This document shows, piece by piece, positions 35,201 to 43,851 of a stretch of DNA of 64,000 nucleotides (within the stretch, counting starts at the first letter, position 1; each line of letters begins with the position of its first letter). The stretch spans positions 84,976 through 148,975 of the forward strand of contig NZ_BJYA01000014.1 in NCBI RefSeq assembly GCF_007991275.1, in the 5' to 3' direction. The notes below the pieces were generated by a model. That model was not told the DNA's origin and made no database searches. It saw nothing but the letters and a program-made list of their open reading frames with translations. Made by a program: the position numbers and the translations under genes. This DNA is from Alkalibacillus haloalkaliphilus. Its GTDB lineage: Bacteria > Bacillota > Bacilli > Bacillales > Alkalibacillaceae.

Positions 35201-38200
35201 AGTAACCAGTCGTATGGCACAAGTTATCAAAACGGAGCAGTTAGTAGTAATGGCGTTTTATTTTTAACAAACTCTAATGGTTCATTCTTCGCAATTGATG
35301 TGTATACTGGCGAAGTCATGGATGAATATAATATGCCTAACTACAGCACATCTGGAACTTTAATACTACCTGGTACTGTTATCGTGCCAAATGTTACTGG
35401 CGTACAATCTTATTCGTCCCCAGGCATACTTACAGGTACGATTACTGACGAAGACGGACAACCTCTTGAAGGGACAATCAGTGTAAAAGACACCGATCAA
35501 TCTGTTGAAGCAAATGAAGATGGGACCTTTACGTTAACGCACCAACCTGGTGAGTATGAAGTGAAAGTCGAATATTATGGCAAAGAACAAGTTCATGAAC
35601 ACGTGAACTTCGTATCAGGATACGGAGTCGAGAAGGATTATACACTAACTGATGCGTCGGTCGGTTCATTTGAAGTATCTATTATAGATGAACGAACGAA
35701 TGATCCACTGGAAGATGTTACTGTCGATTTAATCAACACACCTATTAGTGGTAGTACTGACTCAGATGGTGTATTACAGGAACAAGAAGTACACGCTGGA
35801 AGTTATATCCTTAATCTTCAATTAGACGGCTTTGTTGAAATGAGTGAAGAAATTGAAATATTAGCAGGGATAGACAACTCATTTGAGTTCACTTTACAAC
35901 CTTATGACATAGCTGTTTTAAATGATTTTGAATCAGAAATAACTAACTTTTTAAACACGAATGGCTTTGCAGCTGAAGAGCGTGATTGGGATATCGTAGA
36001 AGATGTAGACAACTATGACATCCTTTATTTAAATGGCGCCTACACAAGTGGGGGATGGCAACCAGATGAGGATACTTTTAATGAGCTAATTGACCAAGCT
36101 GAAGCAAATAACGTTCATCTCGTATTTGCTGATACTTGGGGACCTAGTTACGGATCCATTAGGCATTTAGTAGATTATGATGATGACCCAAAAGAGCTCT
36201 CTCACACTTACAATTCTGGAACGGTTTCTATGCAAGTTGACGAATCACACCCAATCTTTGACGGGTATGATGTTGGAGACACACTCACACTCTATGAACA
36301 AGGTGGAGATTTCGCTTGGTTCAATGAATACTCTGGCCGTGAGATTAGTAGCATTGGCTCTTCTCAACTAGGAATGGTCGGGACAGGAATCGGCTATAAA
36401 GCTATCACAGAGGATAGCGCACACCTTTTACTAGCTTCACATGCCGCTTCACCATGGGTATCACCTTACCAAGGCTGGCTACCTGATATGCAAAACACTT
36501 TCCTAAACAGCATCGAATATTTACAAAATGTAGCGTTCGGTGAAGTGAATGGCACAATTGAAGATCAAAGTGGTAATGCAATAAGTGCCACCGTAATGGT
36601 AGATGAAACTAACCAAACTTTTGAAACTGATGGCGAATTACAGTTCTACCATGATGAAGGAAGCTATACGTTAACGGTTAGATCAGAAGGTTTCGAAACA
36701 GAAACGATTGAAATTGATGTAGAAAACGGTAGTCCGTTCTCTTTTAATGCCGAATTACAATCAACAGATGGCGGTTCCGTGTCGGGAACAGTCTTAAATG
36801 AGTACACTTCTAATGTGTTAGAAAACGTTACCGTTGAAGCTGTTAATGATGATGAAGTCATTGCGGAAACAGAAACTGACGAAACAGGATACTATGAACT
36901 ACTAAACTTAGATGAAGGTGATTATGAGTTAACTTTTTCACTAGATGGTTATTTAAGTGAAACAACTAGTGTTGAATTAGCGTCAAGTCCTGTAACAGTC
37001 GATCTAACATTAAGAGAAACACCTGACATTGCTGTGATGGCAGACTACTTCTCTAGTAGTCGTAACTTCCAACATGTATTTAGTGAATATGGCATTGATG
37101 TTGAACAATTAACTTATAATAATGTGCACGATCATGTCGGTGACTTTGATGTGATTTTCATAAATGCTATGAGTAGCTTTTCATTTGGAGATGAAGATAT
37201 AGATGAACTCTTTAAGTTAGCTGATGAAAACAATACTAGTTTAGTAATCGGTGAAACAGATTCATCAACTTCTCCTCTTCCGGCTATTGTTGAGCATCGG
37301 AATGACCCTGAATATAGTAACACCGTTAGTGATACGTCAAATCCATCAGGCTATGTCGTAACTGAAGAACATGATTTGTTCAGAAATTATGAACAAGGAG
37401 AGTTTATTGAGTTATTAGTTCCTTCAAACAGTCATATTGGTTACTTCGAGAATTATAGTGGTTACACAATCGCAGAAAGCCAACATGAAGGGTCAAATCG
37501 ATATGGTCCTTCTGTAGCTTACAAACCGAGAACAGATTCAAGTGTTGAACTGTTAATGGCTGGTCACGGTTTCTCAATTAGACATCATGGTGATCACTAC
37601 ACTGAAGAAGCACTAGAGCTTCTACTAGATTCAGTCGTTTGGGCAGCTCATGCTGAATTTTCAACGATTGATGGAACTGTAACAGATGAAAATGGAGAAC
37701 CTTTACTAGCATCAATCAGTATTGTCGGAGATGACATCGAGGAAATGACAGATAGCTCAGGAGAATTTTCAATTCCTATTTTGGATGGAGACTATGAGTT
37801 AGAAGTCAGTTCATTTGGTTATGAAACTAAAACTGTCTCTGCTTCTGCAGGACCAGATGGAGAGCCTTTAAATATTACGATGCAAGTTGGAGAAGATGCC
37901 GGAACAATTACAGGGCATATTGAAAGCGAAGTGGATGCGAGTGCCATTTCAGATGTATCAGTTAATTTAGAAGGTTTTCCAATATCAACAATTTCAAATA
38001 CTCAAGGGGCATACACACTAGATCACATCGAGCCTGGAACTTATTCATTAACTTTTGAGTCTGAAGATCACGTCTTAAAAGAAATTGAGGTTGAGGTACA
38101 GGCAGGTGAGACTATAACTCAAAACATCGAGTTAAAACCGTCCCCTACTGTAGGGATTATTGTCGATAACACCTCCTCTTCTGGTGTAACGTTAAGTGAG

Positions 38201-41200
38201 TATCTTGAAGAGAGAGGGTTTAACACAACAGAGTTATTATACACTGATCTCGATCAGCTTAGTGAAGTTGATTTAATCTTCGCTAACTCAGATTATGGGC
38301 ATGAGTACAATCCTACTAATGATGAGTTTGATCGATTTGTTGAAAAACTAGATGAGGAACAATTATCTGTTATATGGACTGGACACACCGGTGGTAGAGG
38401 TGCTATACGTTTTCTAAATGAGTTTGAGAATAACCCTGGGGAAGAAATAAATGGCCAAGATTCCAATGTCGTTGGTAAAGCAATCGAAGAACACCCGATT
38501 GTGGAAGGCGTTGAAGTTCAAAGCCCATTCCCTATGGAAGCAAGCTTTGACCGTTATTATGCTTTTGATGATTATGACGGTGAAACAATAGCACAAGTAG
38601 AAATTGACGAAGAAAGAATCGGTGATCTAGTCGCATATAAAGGGCGTACAACGGAATCAGTCGAAATTCTATTAGGTAATATGACGATTAGCCACTTATT
38701 CCACCCTGGTGGTGACTTTGATGAAAACAGAGAAACAATTATTAACAATGCTATCCTTTGGGCTTTAGATCATGAAGAACCTTTAGCCGGCGATTTACAT
38801 GGCGTTTTAGAAAATGATTTAGACCAAACAATTCAAGGGACAGTTACCGTAGTAGAAACAGGCAAAACTGTTACAACTGATCAACAGGGCGAATTTTTCT
38901 TAGGATTGCCTGCTGGTGATTACACGTTATTAGTGGAATCTTACGGGCATGAAACGACTGAATTCCAGGTGACTATTGATAACGGTTCTGTTTATGAAGA
39001 AGTGTTTACAGTAGAATCAGATGACGTCGGTGTAATAAGTGGTACAGTATACGACTCACAAACTGAAGAGTATATCCCAGGAGCTACTATTAGCTTACTT
39101 GGTACACCAATTGAAGTTGAATCTGATGAAAATGGTTATTATGAAGTTGTTGCACCTGTTGGAGAATATGACGTTCGCGCAAATGCACCTGGATATATGG
39201 GACAGACGACTTCTAACGTAGAAGTTGTTAAAGGCGAAGAAGTTACAACAAACTTCTATATGAGTGAATCAGAAAAAATCGCCGTAATAACGACAACAAC
39301 TAACCAAAGTCGTTTTGACGTATTGTTTGACGAGATCGGCTATGAAGTTGATTACTTCTCAAGTGCTAATGCTGAACAACTTTTAGAAGTAATTGATCAG
39401 TATGCTTTAATTATTTTCAACAACCGTTCTTCTGGTATAAGCAATGAAGATTTTCAAGAATTAATTGATGAAGCAGATGAGCGTGAGATTAGTATAATCT
39501 TTGCTTCCCAGTTCGGAGGTGGTACAATTGCTGACCTTAGAGATATTTACAGTAATCCACAGTCTGTTAGCTGGAGCTTTGTCCCAGGTCACGTTAACTT
39601 AACGGTAGAAACGGGCCACCCTTTATTTGCTGGAATTTCAGAAGATGAATTCAGCATTTTAGAAAGTGGCTCTAGCAACCAGCAGTATGCCGTCTATAAC
39701 AATTATAGCGGTACAACAGTTGGTCAAATATCGCATAATGATGAAGGAACTTTAGGTGAAGGTATTGGATATGACTTTAGAACAGCCAATAGCGTCCACC
39801 TCCTTCTATCCGGATTACAAGTAGGAACCTATGCTGATGTAGAGTCAAATTGGACAGATGAAGCAAAACTACTTTATGCAAACTCCATTGATTGGGCTAT
39901 ATCCGCTAGCTTAGGTGAAATTACAGGGACTGTAACAGATGAAGATGGTAACCCAATTGAGCAAGCTAGCGTATCGATTCCAGACAATGATTTAGAAGTT
40001 GTGACGAATGCCAACGGAGAGTATCGTATAGGCGTTGGAAGTGGAACTTATGACGTGACAGCTCAAGCAACTGGCTTCCATGAGAAAACCCAATCAGTCA
40101 CGATTGAAGAACAAGGTGATACTGTAGAGTTAAACTTCTCATTAGAAGAAATTGAAGGAACATCGATCTCAGGTATCATCATTGATAATGAGACTAGTGA
40201 TCCTATTGAAGAAGCGACTGTCACCCTAACGAAAGACGATGAAGAGTTGGAAGCGATTGAGTCGAACGCAGATGGAGAATACTCTTTCGACCAACTACTC
40301 CCCGGCGATTACATTGTCAGCGTAGAAAAGGATGGCTATATCGGTTCAGAAGATGAAGTTACTGTTGAGACAGAACCAATCAACGTTGACTTAATGCTTA
40401 ACAATATTATTGTCGCAGTAATTGACGATCACAACCATGAGTTAGAAAACTTACTCAATGAACATGACCTTTTCGCGGAATCGGTTAGTTGGGATGTTTT
40501 AGATCGCATTGAACAGTTCGAACTGGTTGTCGTCAATAGTAATCAAGCTGATGAAGAACAAGTTGAACAATTAATCGAACGAACTGATGAACTAGAAATC
40601 AGTGTTATGTTCTTAGGAACTTGGGGGCAAAATGACGGTTCAATTCACTTGCTTGAACAATATGCTGGATACCCTAATCATGACCAGCACGGTTATGATG
40701 AAGGCGAAGTGATCTTAAACATTGGTGAGATAGACCACCCTATTTTCAATGAGCTGCCTGATTCTTTCGTCATACACGGGGAAGGAAGTCCTTATTCAAC
40801 GTTTAAAGGCTACCCCGGTTCTAACCTTGCTAACCTAAATGTTAATGACGAGGAGTTAGGGACTGCCATAGCTTATGAATATCGCAGTGAACAATCAATT
40901 CATATATTGTTATCATCCTTTGCTGCAACTAATATAATTGCGCCAACTTATGGTTGGACTGAAGATGCTAAAACACTATTTGTACAATCTGCTCAATACG
41001 CTATGGAAGCTGAGACAGAGTTTGAAGAACCGGCCAAACCAGCTTTTGATGAGGAACAAATTCGTACAAATGAGCGAGAAGTAGAAATCACTGGAACTTC
41101 AGACCCTCACACTTCTATAAATATTTATGAAAAACAAAGTAATGAACAATCAATAATTGTTACCATTGAGGCAGATGAAGAAGGTAATTTCGAGACAGTG

Positions 41201-41422
41201 ATCACTTTTAATAACGGAAATACATTCTTATATGCTGAATCTGAAAATGCAACAGGTAAGTCTGATATGAGCGAACGATTACAAGTCATCATTACAGGAA
41301 ATCCGGATAATAGAGGCAAACCAAACGAATCAGAAAAAGAGAATGAACAGCTAGAGGGTGAACAAATTAACCGAAATGAAAACGAAGAAGATAACAAAAA
41401 AGAGGATAATTACAACTCTTAA
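32249..41422 (+). CDS. Giant secreted subtilisin-like protease with PQQ-type propeller and five tandem beta-sandwich/amidotransferase-like units
   Basis: 3057 residues from the ATG at 32249 (AAGGAGGG upstream). Signal peptide to about residue 36; acidic linker and propeptide to ~215; S8 domain with Asp252 (IMDTG), His294 (GHGTHVAG) and Ser469 (SGTSMASP). Two carboxypeptidase-regulatory-like sandwiches follow (~535-700), then a PQQ/BamB-like propeller (~720-1055: LDAKTGEESW, YALDLETGSTVW). From 1059 five units of about 372-376 residues each hold two sandwiches (GTVTDEDGNPI type) and a class I amidotransferase/ThuA-like domain starting IAVLNDF and containing HPIFDGY-like motifs but no Cys at the elbow. 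An Ig-like domain and a Glu/Asn/Lys-rich tail end the protein. I saw no cysteine, LPXTG or SLH. Role unknown. Confidence 0.9.
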   Translation: MKKLNRHKWLHLLLIIVITSSSFLSNGAFTMSAQADEIEQNDETVEQEREQAYQEEQQSPNSVEEEDLSSILDGLGFEPNLQDPSSQERPNAPPKVDPNIKTQLEENDKVDVIIRLTEQENMNTLYEEVSNQPREQRINSIKQNLQAKAETSQESFIREINNSTANEQVEIQKQLWINNSIVATVDKDALDTIQQRDDVSQITLDKVIELPEITIESTEPRLPEWGLEKISAPDVWGDYGIKGEGIVVGIMDTGVEGEHEALKHNYRGRDGDHEYSWIDVSGHGYDNPTDGHGHGTHVAGTAVGGGDGEPIGVAPEADWIAAKIFDDNGATTTSAIHEAFEWFLAPGGDPSKAPHVVNNSWGNNNTYNTEFYEGVQAWVAAGIFPLFSAGNSGPGAETIGSPASFPDSYAVGATNIHDQVASFSSRGPVFWDNDDGETVRYTKPEVSAPGHEIYSAWPGGDYNTISGTSMASPHVAGSIALLLSSNPDLTIDDVKDHLERTARVEPHMGETPNDLYGYGIINIHQAVTEVAFSGQLVGHVLNEDGEPVPATIKLPEQDLTYSLEEDGQIDLTIQEGNHEVIVDGFGYETYETNVSIEKDQTTEVEWVLSSSERDSLTGEVLNEDGEPVSYAFVRLKDTPLQPERTDQNGQFAFEDLPIDTYELQVSGQTFDGVTKTINLAEEQHLTIEVNEQLQVSQEDWKTANYNYERNAVSPNVIDENHLDLDWTYDTDSRGQILFSTPSATNDKIVLTTDRGWIVALDAKTGEESWAVRFGSTNRSTPTIEDHIVYVSGGDDQSVYALDLETGSTVWSRFIGQAAIYASPIVEGNTLYVSSGLNDDATLYALDKNSGDTLWANDLGGSSFFGPALGDDYLYVGTYDNRTLRAFDPDNGDEVWTFTTEQNEGFASRPVYKEQTLYVTSANLDQGSATLYAINAQSGEVLWQQQGLGDPQAGSPIVYEDLVIASSLAQPVLKAFDKNTGEELWSNQSYGTSYQNGAVSSNGVLFLTNSNGSFFAIDVYTGEVMDEYNMPNYSTSGTLILPGTVIVPNVTGVQSYSSPGILTGTITDEDGQPLEGTISVKDTDQSVEANEDGTFTLTHQPGEYEVKVEYYGKEQVHEHVNFVSGYGVEKDYTLTDASVGSFEVSIIDERTNDPLEDVTVDLINTPISGSTDSDGVLQEQEVHAGSYILNLQLDGFVEMSEEIEILAGIDNSFEFTLQPYDIAVLNDFESEITNFLNTNGFAAEERDWDIVEDVDNYDILYLNGAYTSGGWQPDEDTFNELIDQAEANNVHLVFADTWGPSYGSIRHLVDYDDDPKELSHTYNSGTVSMQVDESHPIFDGYDVGDTLTLYEQGGDFAWFNEYSGREISSIGSSQLGMVGTGIGYKAITEDSAHLLLASHAASPWVSPYQGWLPDMQNTFLNSIEYLQNVAFGEVNGTIEDQSGNAISATVMVDETNQTFETDGELQFYHDEGSYTLTVRSEGFETETIEIDVENGSPFSFNAELQSTDGGSVSGTVLNEYTSNVLENVTVEAVNDDEVIAETETDETGYYELLNLDEGDYELTFSLDGYLSETTSVELASSPVTVDLTLRETPDIAVMADYFSSSRNFQHVFSEYGIDVEQLTYNNVHDHVGDFDVIFINAMSSFSFGDEDIDELFKLADENNTSLVIGETDSSTSPLPAIVEHRNDPEYSNTVSDTSNPSGYVVTEEHDLFRNYEQGEFIELLVPSNSHIGYFENYSGYTIAESQHEGSNRYGPSVAYKPRTDSSVELLMAGHGFSIRHHGDHYTEEALELLLDSVVWAAHAEFSTIDGTVTDENGEPLLASISIVGDDIEEMTDSSGEFSIPILDGDYELEVSSFGYETKTVSASAGPDGEPLNITMQVGEDAGTITGHIESEVDASAISDVSVNLEGFPISTISNTQGAYTLDHIEPGTYSLTFESEDHVLKEIEVEVQAGETITQNIELKPSPTVGIIVDNTSSSGVTLSEYLEERGFNTTELLYTDLDQLSEVDLIFANSDYGHEYNPTNDEFDRFVEKLDEEQLSVIWTGHTGGRGAIRFLNEFENNPGEEINGQDSNVVGKAIEEHPIVEGVEVQSPFPMEASFDRYYAFDDYDGETIAQVEIDEERIGDLVAYKGRTTESVEILLGNMTISHLFHPGGDFDENRETIINNAILWALDHEEPLAGDLHGVLENDLDQTIQGTVTVVETGKTVTTDQQGEFFLGLPAGDYTLLVESYGHETTEFQVTIDNGSVYEEVFTVESDDVGVISGTVYDSQTEEYIPGATISLLGTPIEVESDENGYYEVVAPVGEYDVRANAPGYMGQTTSNVEVVKGEEVTTNFYMSESEKIAVITTTTNQSRFDVLFDEIGYEVDYFSSANAEQLLEVIDQYALIIFNNRSSGISNEDFQELIDEADEREISIIFASQFGGGTIADLRDIYSNPQSVSWSFVPGHVNLTVETGHPLFAGISEDEFSILESGSSNQQYAVYNNYSGTTVGQISHNDEGTLGEGIGYDFRTANSVHLLLSGLQVGTYADVESNWTDEAKLLYANSIDWAISASLGEITGTVTDEDGNPIEQASVSIPDNDLEVVTNANGEYRIGVGSGTYDVTAQATGFHEKTQSVTIEEQGDTVELNFSLEEIEGTSISGIIIDNETSDPIEEATVTLTKDDEELEAIESNADGEYSFDQLLPGDYIVSVEKDGYIGSEDEVTVETEPINVDLMLNNIIVAVIDDHNHELENLLNEHDLFAESVSWDVLDRIEQFELVVVNSNQADEEQVEQLIERTDELEISVMFLGTWGQNDGSIHLLEQYAGYPNHDQHGYDEGEVILNIGEIDHPIFNELPDSFVIHGEGSPYSTFKGYPGSNLANLNVNDEELGTAIAYEYRSEQSIHILLSSFAATNIIAPTYGWTEDAKTLFVQSAQYAMEAETEFEEPAKPAFDEEQIRTNEREVEITGTSDPHTSINIYEKQSNEQSIIVTIEADEEGNFETVITFNNGNTFLYAESENATGKSDMSERLQVIITGNPDNRGKPNESEKENEQLEGEQINRNENEEDNKKEDNYNS
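35423..41010 (+). repeat. Five tandem coding units of about 1.12 kb
   Basis: Unit starts near 35423, 36539, 37661, 38788 and 39913 (spacings 1116, 1122, 1127 and 1125 nt). Each unit encodes sandwich-sandwich-amidotransferase-like. The amidotransferase-like parts begin near 35905, 37022, 38141, 39271 and 40401. Sequence identity between units is low at both protein and DNA level, so the duplications are old. Confidence 0.85.
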
Positions 41423-41495
41423 AATTAATCTACATTAATATCAATTGTTACCTAAGATATATCAATCAATTTTGCATACTTACCAATACTGAACT

Positions 41496-41530
41496 TACCC
41501 AGCTAGTGGACTAGGGCCATTAGCTGGGTA
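41496..41530 (+). terminator. Probable terminator of the giant subtilase gene
   Basis: TACCCAGCTA / TAGCTGGGTA, perfect 10-bp stem with a 15-nt loop, followed by TTTACTGT. The T-run is weak. Confidence 0.6.
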
Positions 41531-41576
41531 TTTACTGTCTATTAATGGTTAGAAAACATTATTAGTCGAAAAGAAA

Positions 41577-42461
41577 TTAATTTGTGCTTAAATTGTTAGT
41601 ACTCATCTTTAGCTTTTCAGGGTTTAAAACCATATAAATTTCCTTTATTTCCTCTCCAGCTATATAAAAACTAATAACACTATGAATATTCCCATCAACA
41701 TAAGTAACAATCCCCGGTTGACCATTAACATTTTTAAGTTCGTAATAGAAGCTTTCAGGCACTTTTTTTACGATTCCTGACACAAACCTTACTACATTTG
41801 TTCGTGCTATTATTGGACGAATGGCTGCTTTAACTTTACCACCGCCATCAGAATAAAGGATTACTTCATCTGATAATAAATATAATAGTTCATCCGTTTT
41901 TTGATGTTGAAAAGCTTCAACAAATTGCTCAACAATAGACTTATTGCATTCATAATTTAGACTTTCTTCTTGAATAGTTGAAAGCTTTGTCTTTGCGCGA
42001 CTAAAGATCTTGCGACAATTGTCTTTATTCTTATTTACCACACCCGCAATTTCCTCATAGGGGAAATCAAAAGCTTCTCTTAAAAGAAATACTGCACGTT
42101 CATGAGGGGTTAAATTCTCCATAAGTCGAAGGTAAGCAATACTTAAACCCTCTTTATTTAAAACCACCTCTAAAGTTGAATCAAATTTACCTTGATTAAC
42201 TATGATAGGCTCTGGATTCCAAGGGCCAACATATTGCTCCTTTTTATGTTGAGCAGACTTCAGGTGGTCTAAACAACTATTAGTCATTACCTTACAAAGA
42301 TAAGCCTTTTTATTCTTAATGTTCTTCCCATCGATTTGTGCTGCTTTTAATAACGTCTCTTGAACGAGATCTTCAGTATCAGCCACAGAACCAAGAAGTC
42401 GATACCCTAATGAAAATAGCAGAGGATTCAACTCTTTATATTCTTCTTGACTAATTTCCAA
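41577..42461 (-). CDS. ECF41-type RNA polymerase sigma factor with SnoaL-like C-terminal domain
   Basis: A 294-residue sigma factor from the TTG at 42461 (GGGAGAGG 6 nt upstream). Sigma2 (LGYRLLGSVADTEDLVQET) and sigma4 (LTPHERAVFLLREAFDFPYEE, of which the first part is diagnostic) are followed by an NTF2/SnoaL-like domain. Three motifs described for ECF41 are present in slightly varied form: WNPEP at 81-85 (WLPEP), DGGGK at 205-209 (DGGGR) and NPEKL at 280-284 (NPDKL). In this group the fused domain replaces an anti-sigma factor. The gene overlaps the end of the oxidoreductase gene by 11 bp and is read from the promoter at 43773-43799. Confidence 0.92.
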   Translation of the reverse strand: MEISQEEYKELNPLLFSLGYRLLGSVADTEDLVQETLLKAAQIDGKNIKNKKAYLCKVMTNSCLDHLKSAQHKKEQYVGPWNPEPIIVNQGKFDSTLEVVLNKEGLSIAYLRLMENLTPHERAVFLLREAFDFPYEEIAGVVNKNKDNCRKIFSRAKTKLSTIQEESLNYECNKSIVEQFVEAFQHQKTDELLYLLSDEVILYSDGGGKVKAAIRPIIARTNVVRFVSGIVKKVPESFYYELKNVNGQPGIVTYVDGNIHSVISFYIAGEEIKEIYMVLNPEKLKMSTNNLSTN

Positions 42462-43740
42462 TACGATCCTCTCCCTTTCTAAATCGAAGAATCTCTTCTG
42501 CCGCTCTCTTACCACTACTAACTGCCGCTTCAGACAATATTAAGTCAGAAGATGTCCAATCACCAGCTATATATAATCTATCAATATCAGTTTCAATATA
42601 TGATAAATTCTTTTCATCACCAATTTGAGGTACCCTTTGGTTAACAACTAGATGAGGCAAACACCGACTAGCGATTTCATATTTCCGCCAGCCAGGTTGA
42701 ATTCGATCCAAAAATTGTTCTAACTCAAGTTTTATTTGTTTACTCTCTATCTTTTCGTCAGGATGAAAGTATCTAAAAACATGGAGTACAACACCATCCT
42801 CATGGTCTGAAAGTTTAGCAAAAGTTGAATGCACTGAATAATATAATGGCTCATGTAAACCTAATGCTAAAAGTTTGTTAGCATTAGGTAATCGAGACAA
42901 TGCAACATCTAGCGTAGCACCACACACAGGGTGAAAATGCTCAGATACCTCGGTGTACCTCTTGTTTAACATACGGTTAAGTTCATGGGGGGATGTAGTA
43001 CAAATAACTTCATTACTTAAAATAACTTGATCATTTGAAAGCTTCAACTGAAATAGATCATTGTCATTAGGCGTGATTTTTATTACGTTCCTCTGTTTTT
43101 TAACACTTACACCTGATGCAATCGCTTTGTTGTGAAGTTGATCAATCATTGACTGCCACCCACCATCTAAATACTTAACACCCCCCATTACAAGCTTTAA
43201 GTGATTAATAATAACGTTAGCACTTACTTTCTCTGGGGTATGACAGTAGGTTGCCAATCGCCCTAACACAACAATAAACGAACGAACATTATTCGAATTA
43301 ATTCTTTGTTCAAGCCATTGTTTAAACGTTAAATCTTTAACTTTGTTAGTGTCTGTTTTCTTGATCTCCATTAAAATTTTAATGAACTCTAAGCGCTCTT
43401 TCCAATTAAAATGTTTAGTAGTAATTAGCTTTAGAGGTGTGAATGGAGCATCAAATTCATGTTTACCATCTACGAAACTACCATTTAATTTTGGTGTTTT
43501 TCCCTCTAAATTTATACCTAAGTCTTCTAGAATTAACTTAGCTTCCCCTTTTTTATATAATGCATGAGGTCCTAAGTTGAAATACAGACCTTTGATATTA
43601 TTTGTTCTAGCTCTTCCTCCCACCTCCTTCCCCTTTTCAATTAAAACAACTGATATATTTGATTTCGCTAAGTAGTTAGCTGCAATATAACCAGCTAACC
43701 CACCACCAACAATTGCAACATCCCAAACTTTATTTTCCAT
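42451..43740 (-). CDS. FAD-dependent oxidoreductase, phytoene desaturase/protoporphyrinogen oxidase-like
   Basis: A 429-residue flavoprotein. The N-terminus has the dinucleotide-binding motif VAIVGGGLAGYIAANYLAK followed by a GGRAR motif, and the C-terminus ends with LYIAGDWTSSDLILSEAAVSSG, as in the amine oxidase / phytoene desaturase superfamily. No membrane segment. It is the first gene of a two-gene operon with the ECF41 sigma factor; ECF41 genes are usually next to a carboxymuconolactone decarboxylase, oxidoreductase or epimerase, and this fits the oxidoreductase class. GAGGGG precedes its start. Confidence 0.88.
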   Translation of the reverse strand: MENKVWDVAIVGGGLAGYIAANYLAKSNISVVLIEKGKEVGGRARTNNIKGLYFNLGPHALYKKGEAKLILEDLGINLEGKTPKLNGSFVDGKHEFDAPFTPLKLITTKHFNWKERLEFIKILMEIKKTDTNKVKDLTFKQWLEQRINSNNVRSFIVVLGRLATYCHTPEKVSANVIINHLKLVMGGVKYLDGGWQSMIDQLHNKAIASGVSVKKQRNVIKITPNDNDLFQLKLSNDQVILSNEVICTTSPHELNRMLNKRYTEVSEHFHPVCGATLDVALSRLPNANKLLALGLHEPLYYSVHSTFAKLSDHEDGVVLHVFRYFHPDEKIESKQIKLELEQFLDRIQPGWRKYEIASRCLPHLVVNQRVPQIGDEKNLSYIETDIDRLYIAGDWTSSDLILSEAAVSSGKRAAEEILRFRKGEDRIGN

Positions 43741-43749
43741 AAAAACAAC

Positions 43750-43779
43750 CCCTCGTCACCTTTTATTAATCATGACGAG
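43750..43779 (-). other. Inverted repeat covering the ECF41 -10 element
   Basis: CCTCGTCA / TGACGAGG, 8-bp arms and a 14-nt loop. The 5' arm in transcription order contains the CGTC -10 element and the 3' arm contains GAGGGG, the ribosome binding site of the oxidoreductase. On read-through transcripts from upstream it could hide that site or terminate (followed by GGTTGTTTTT). Confidence 0.65.
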
Positions 43780-43799
43780 GGAGAATGAACTTTTGTGAC
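43773..43799 (-). promoter_or_regulatory. ECF41-type promoter
   Basis: On the minus strand TGTCACA (43799-43793), exactly 16 nt, then CGTC (43776-43773). This is the consensus described for ECF41 sigma factors. It lies 33 bp upstream of the oxidoreductase start, so the sigma factor should drive its own operon. Confidence 0.85.
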
Positions 43800-43851
43800 A
43801 TTTTTATTTTATGTGATCAACCTTGGTAAGTATAACAACATTCTTAGAATC

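Noticed and set aside
32249..41422. CRISPR array or recent DNA repeat in the giant gene
   Set aside because: The periodicity is about 1.12 kb and only at the level of protein domains; no short direct repeats with spacers are present anywhere in the window.
43750..43779. Simple terminator of the YibE/F operon
   Set aside because: The arms coincide with the ECF41 -10 element and the next ribosome site, so I annotate it as a separate structure; termination remains possible.
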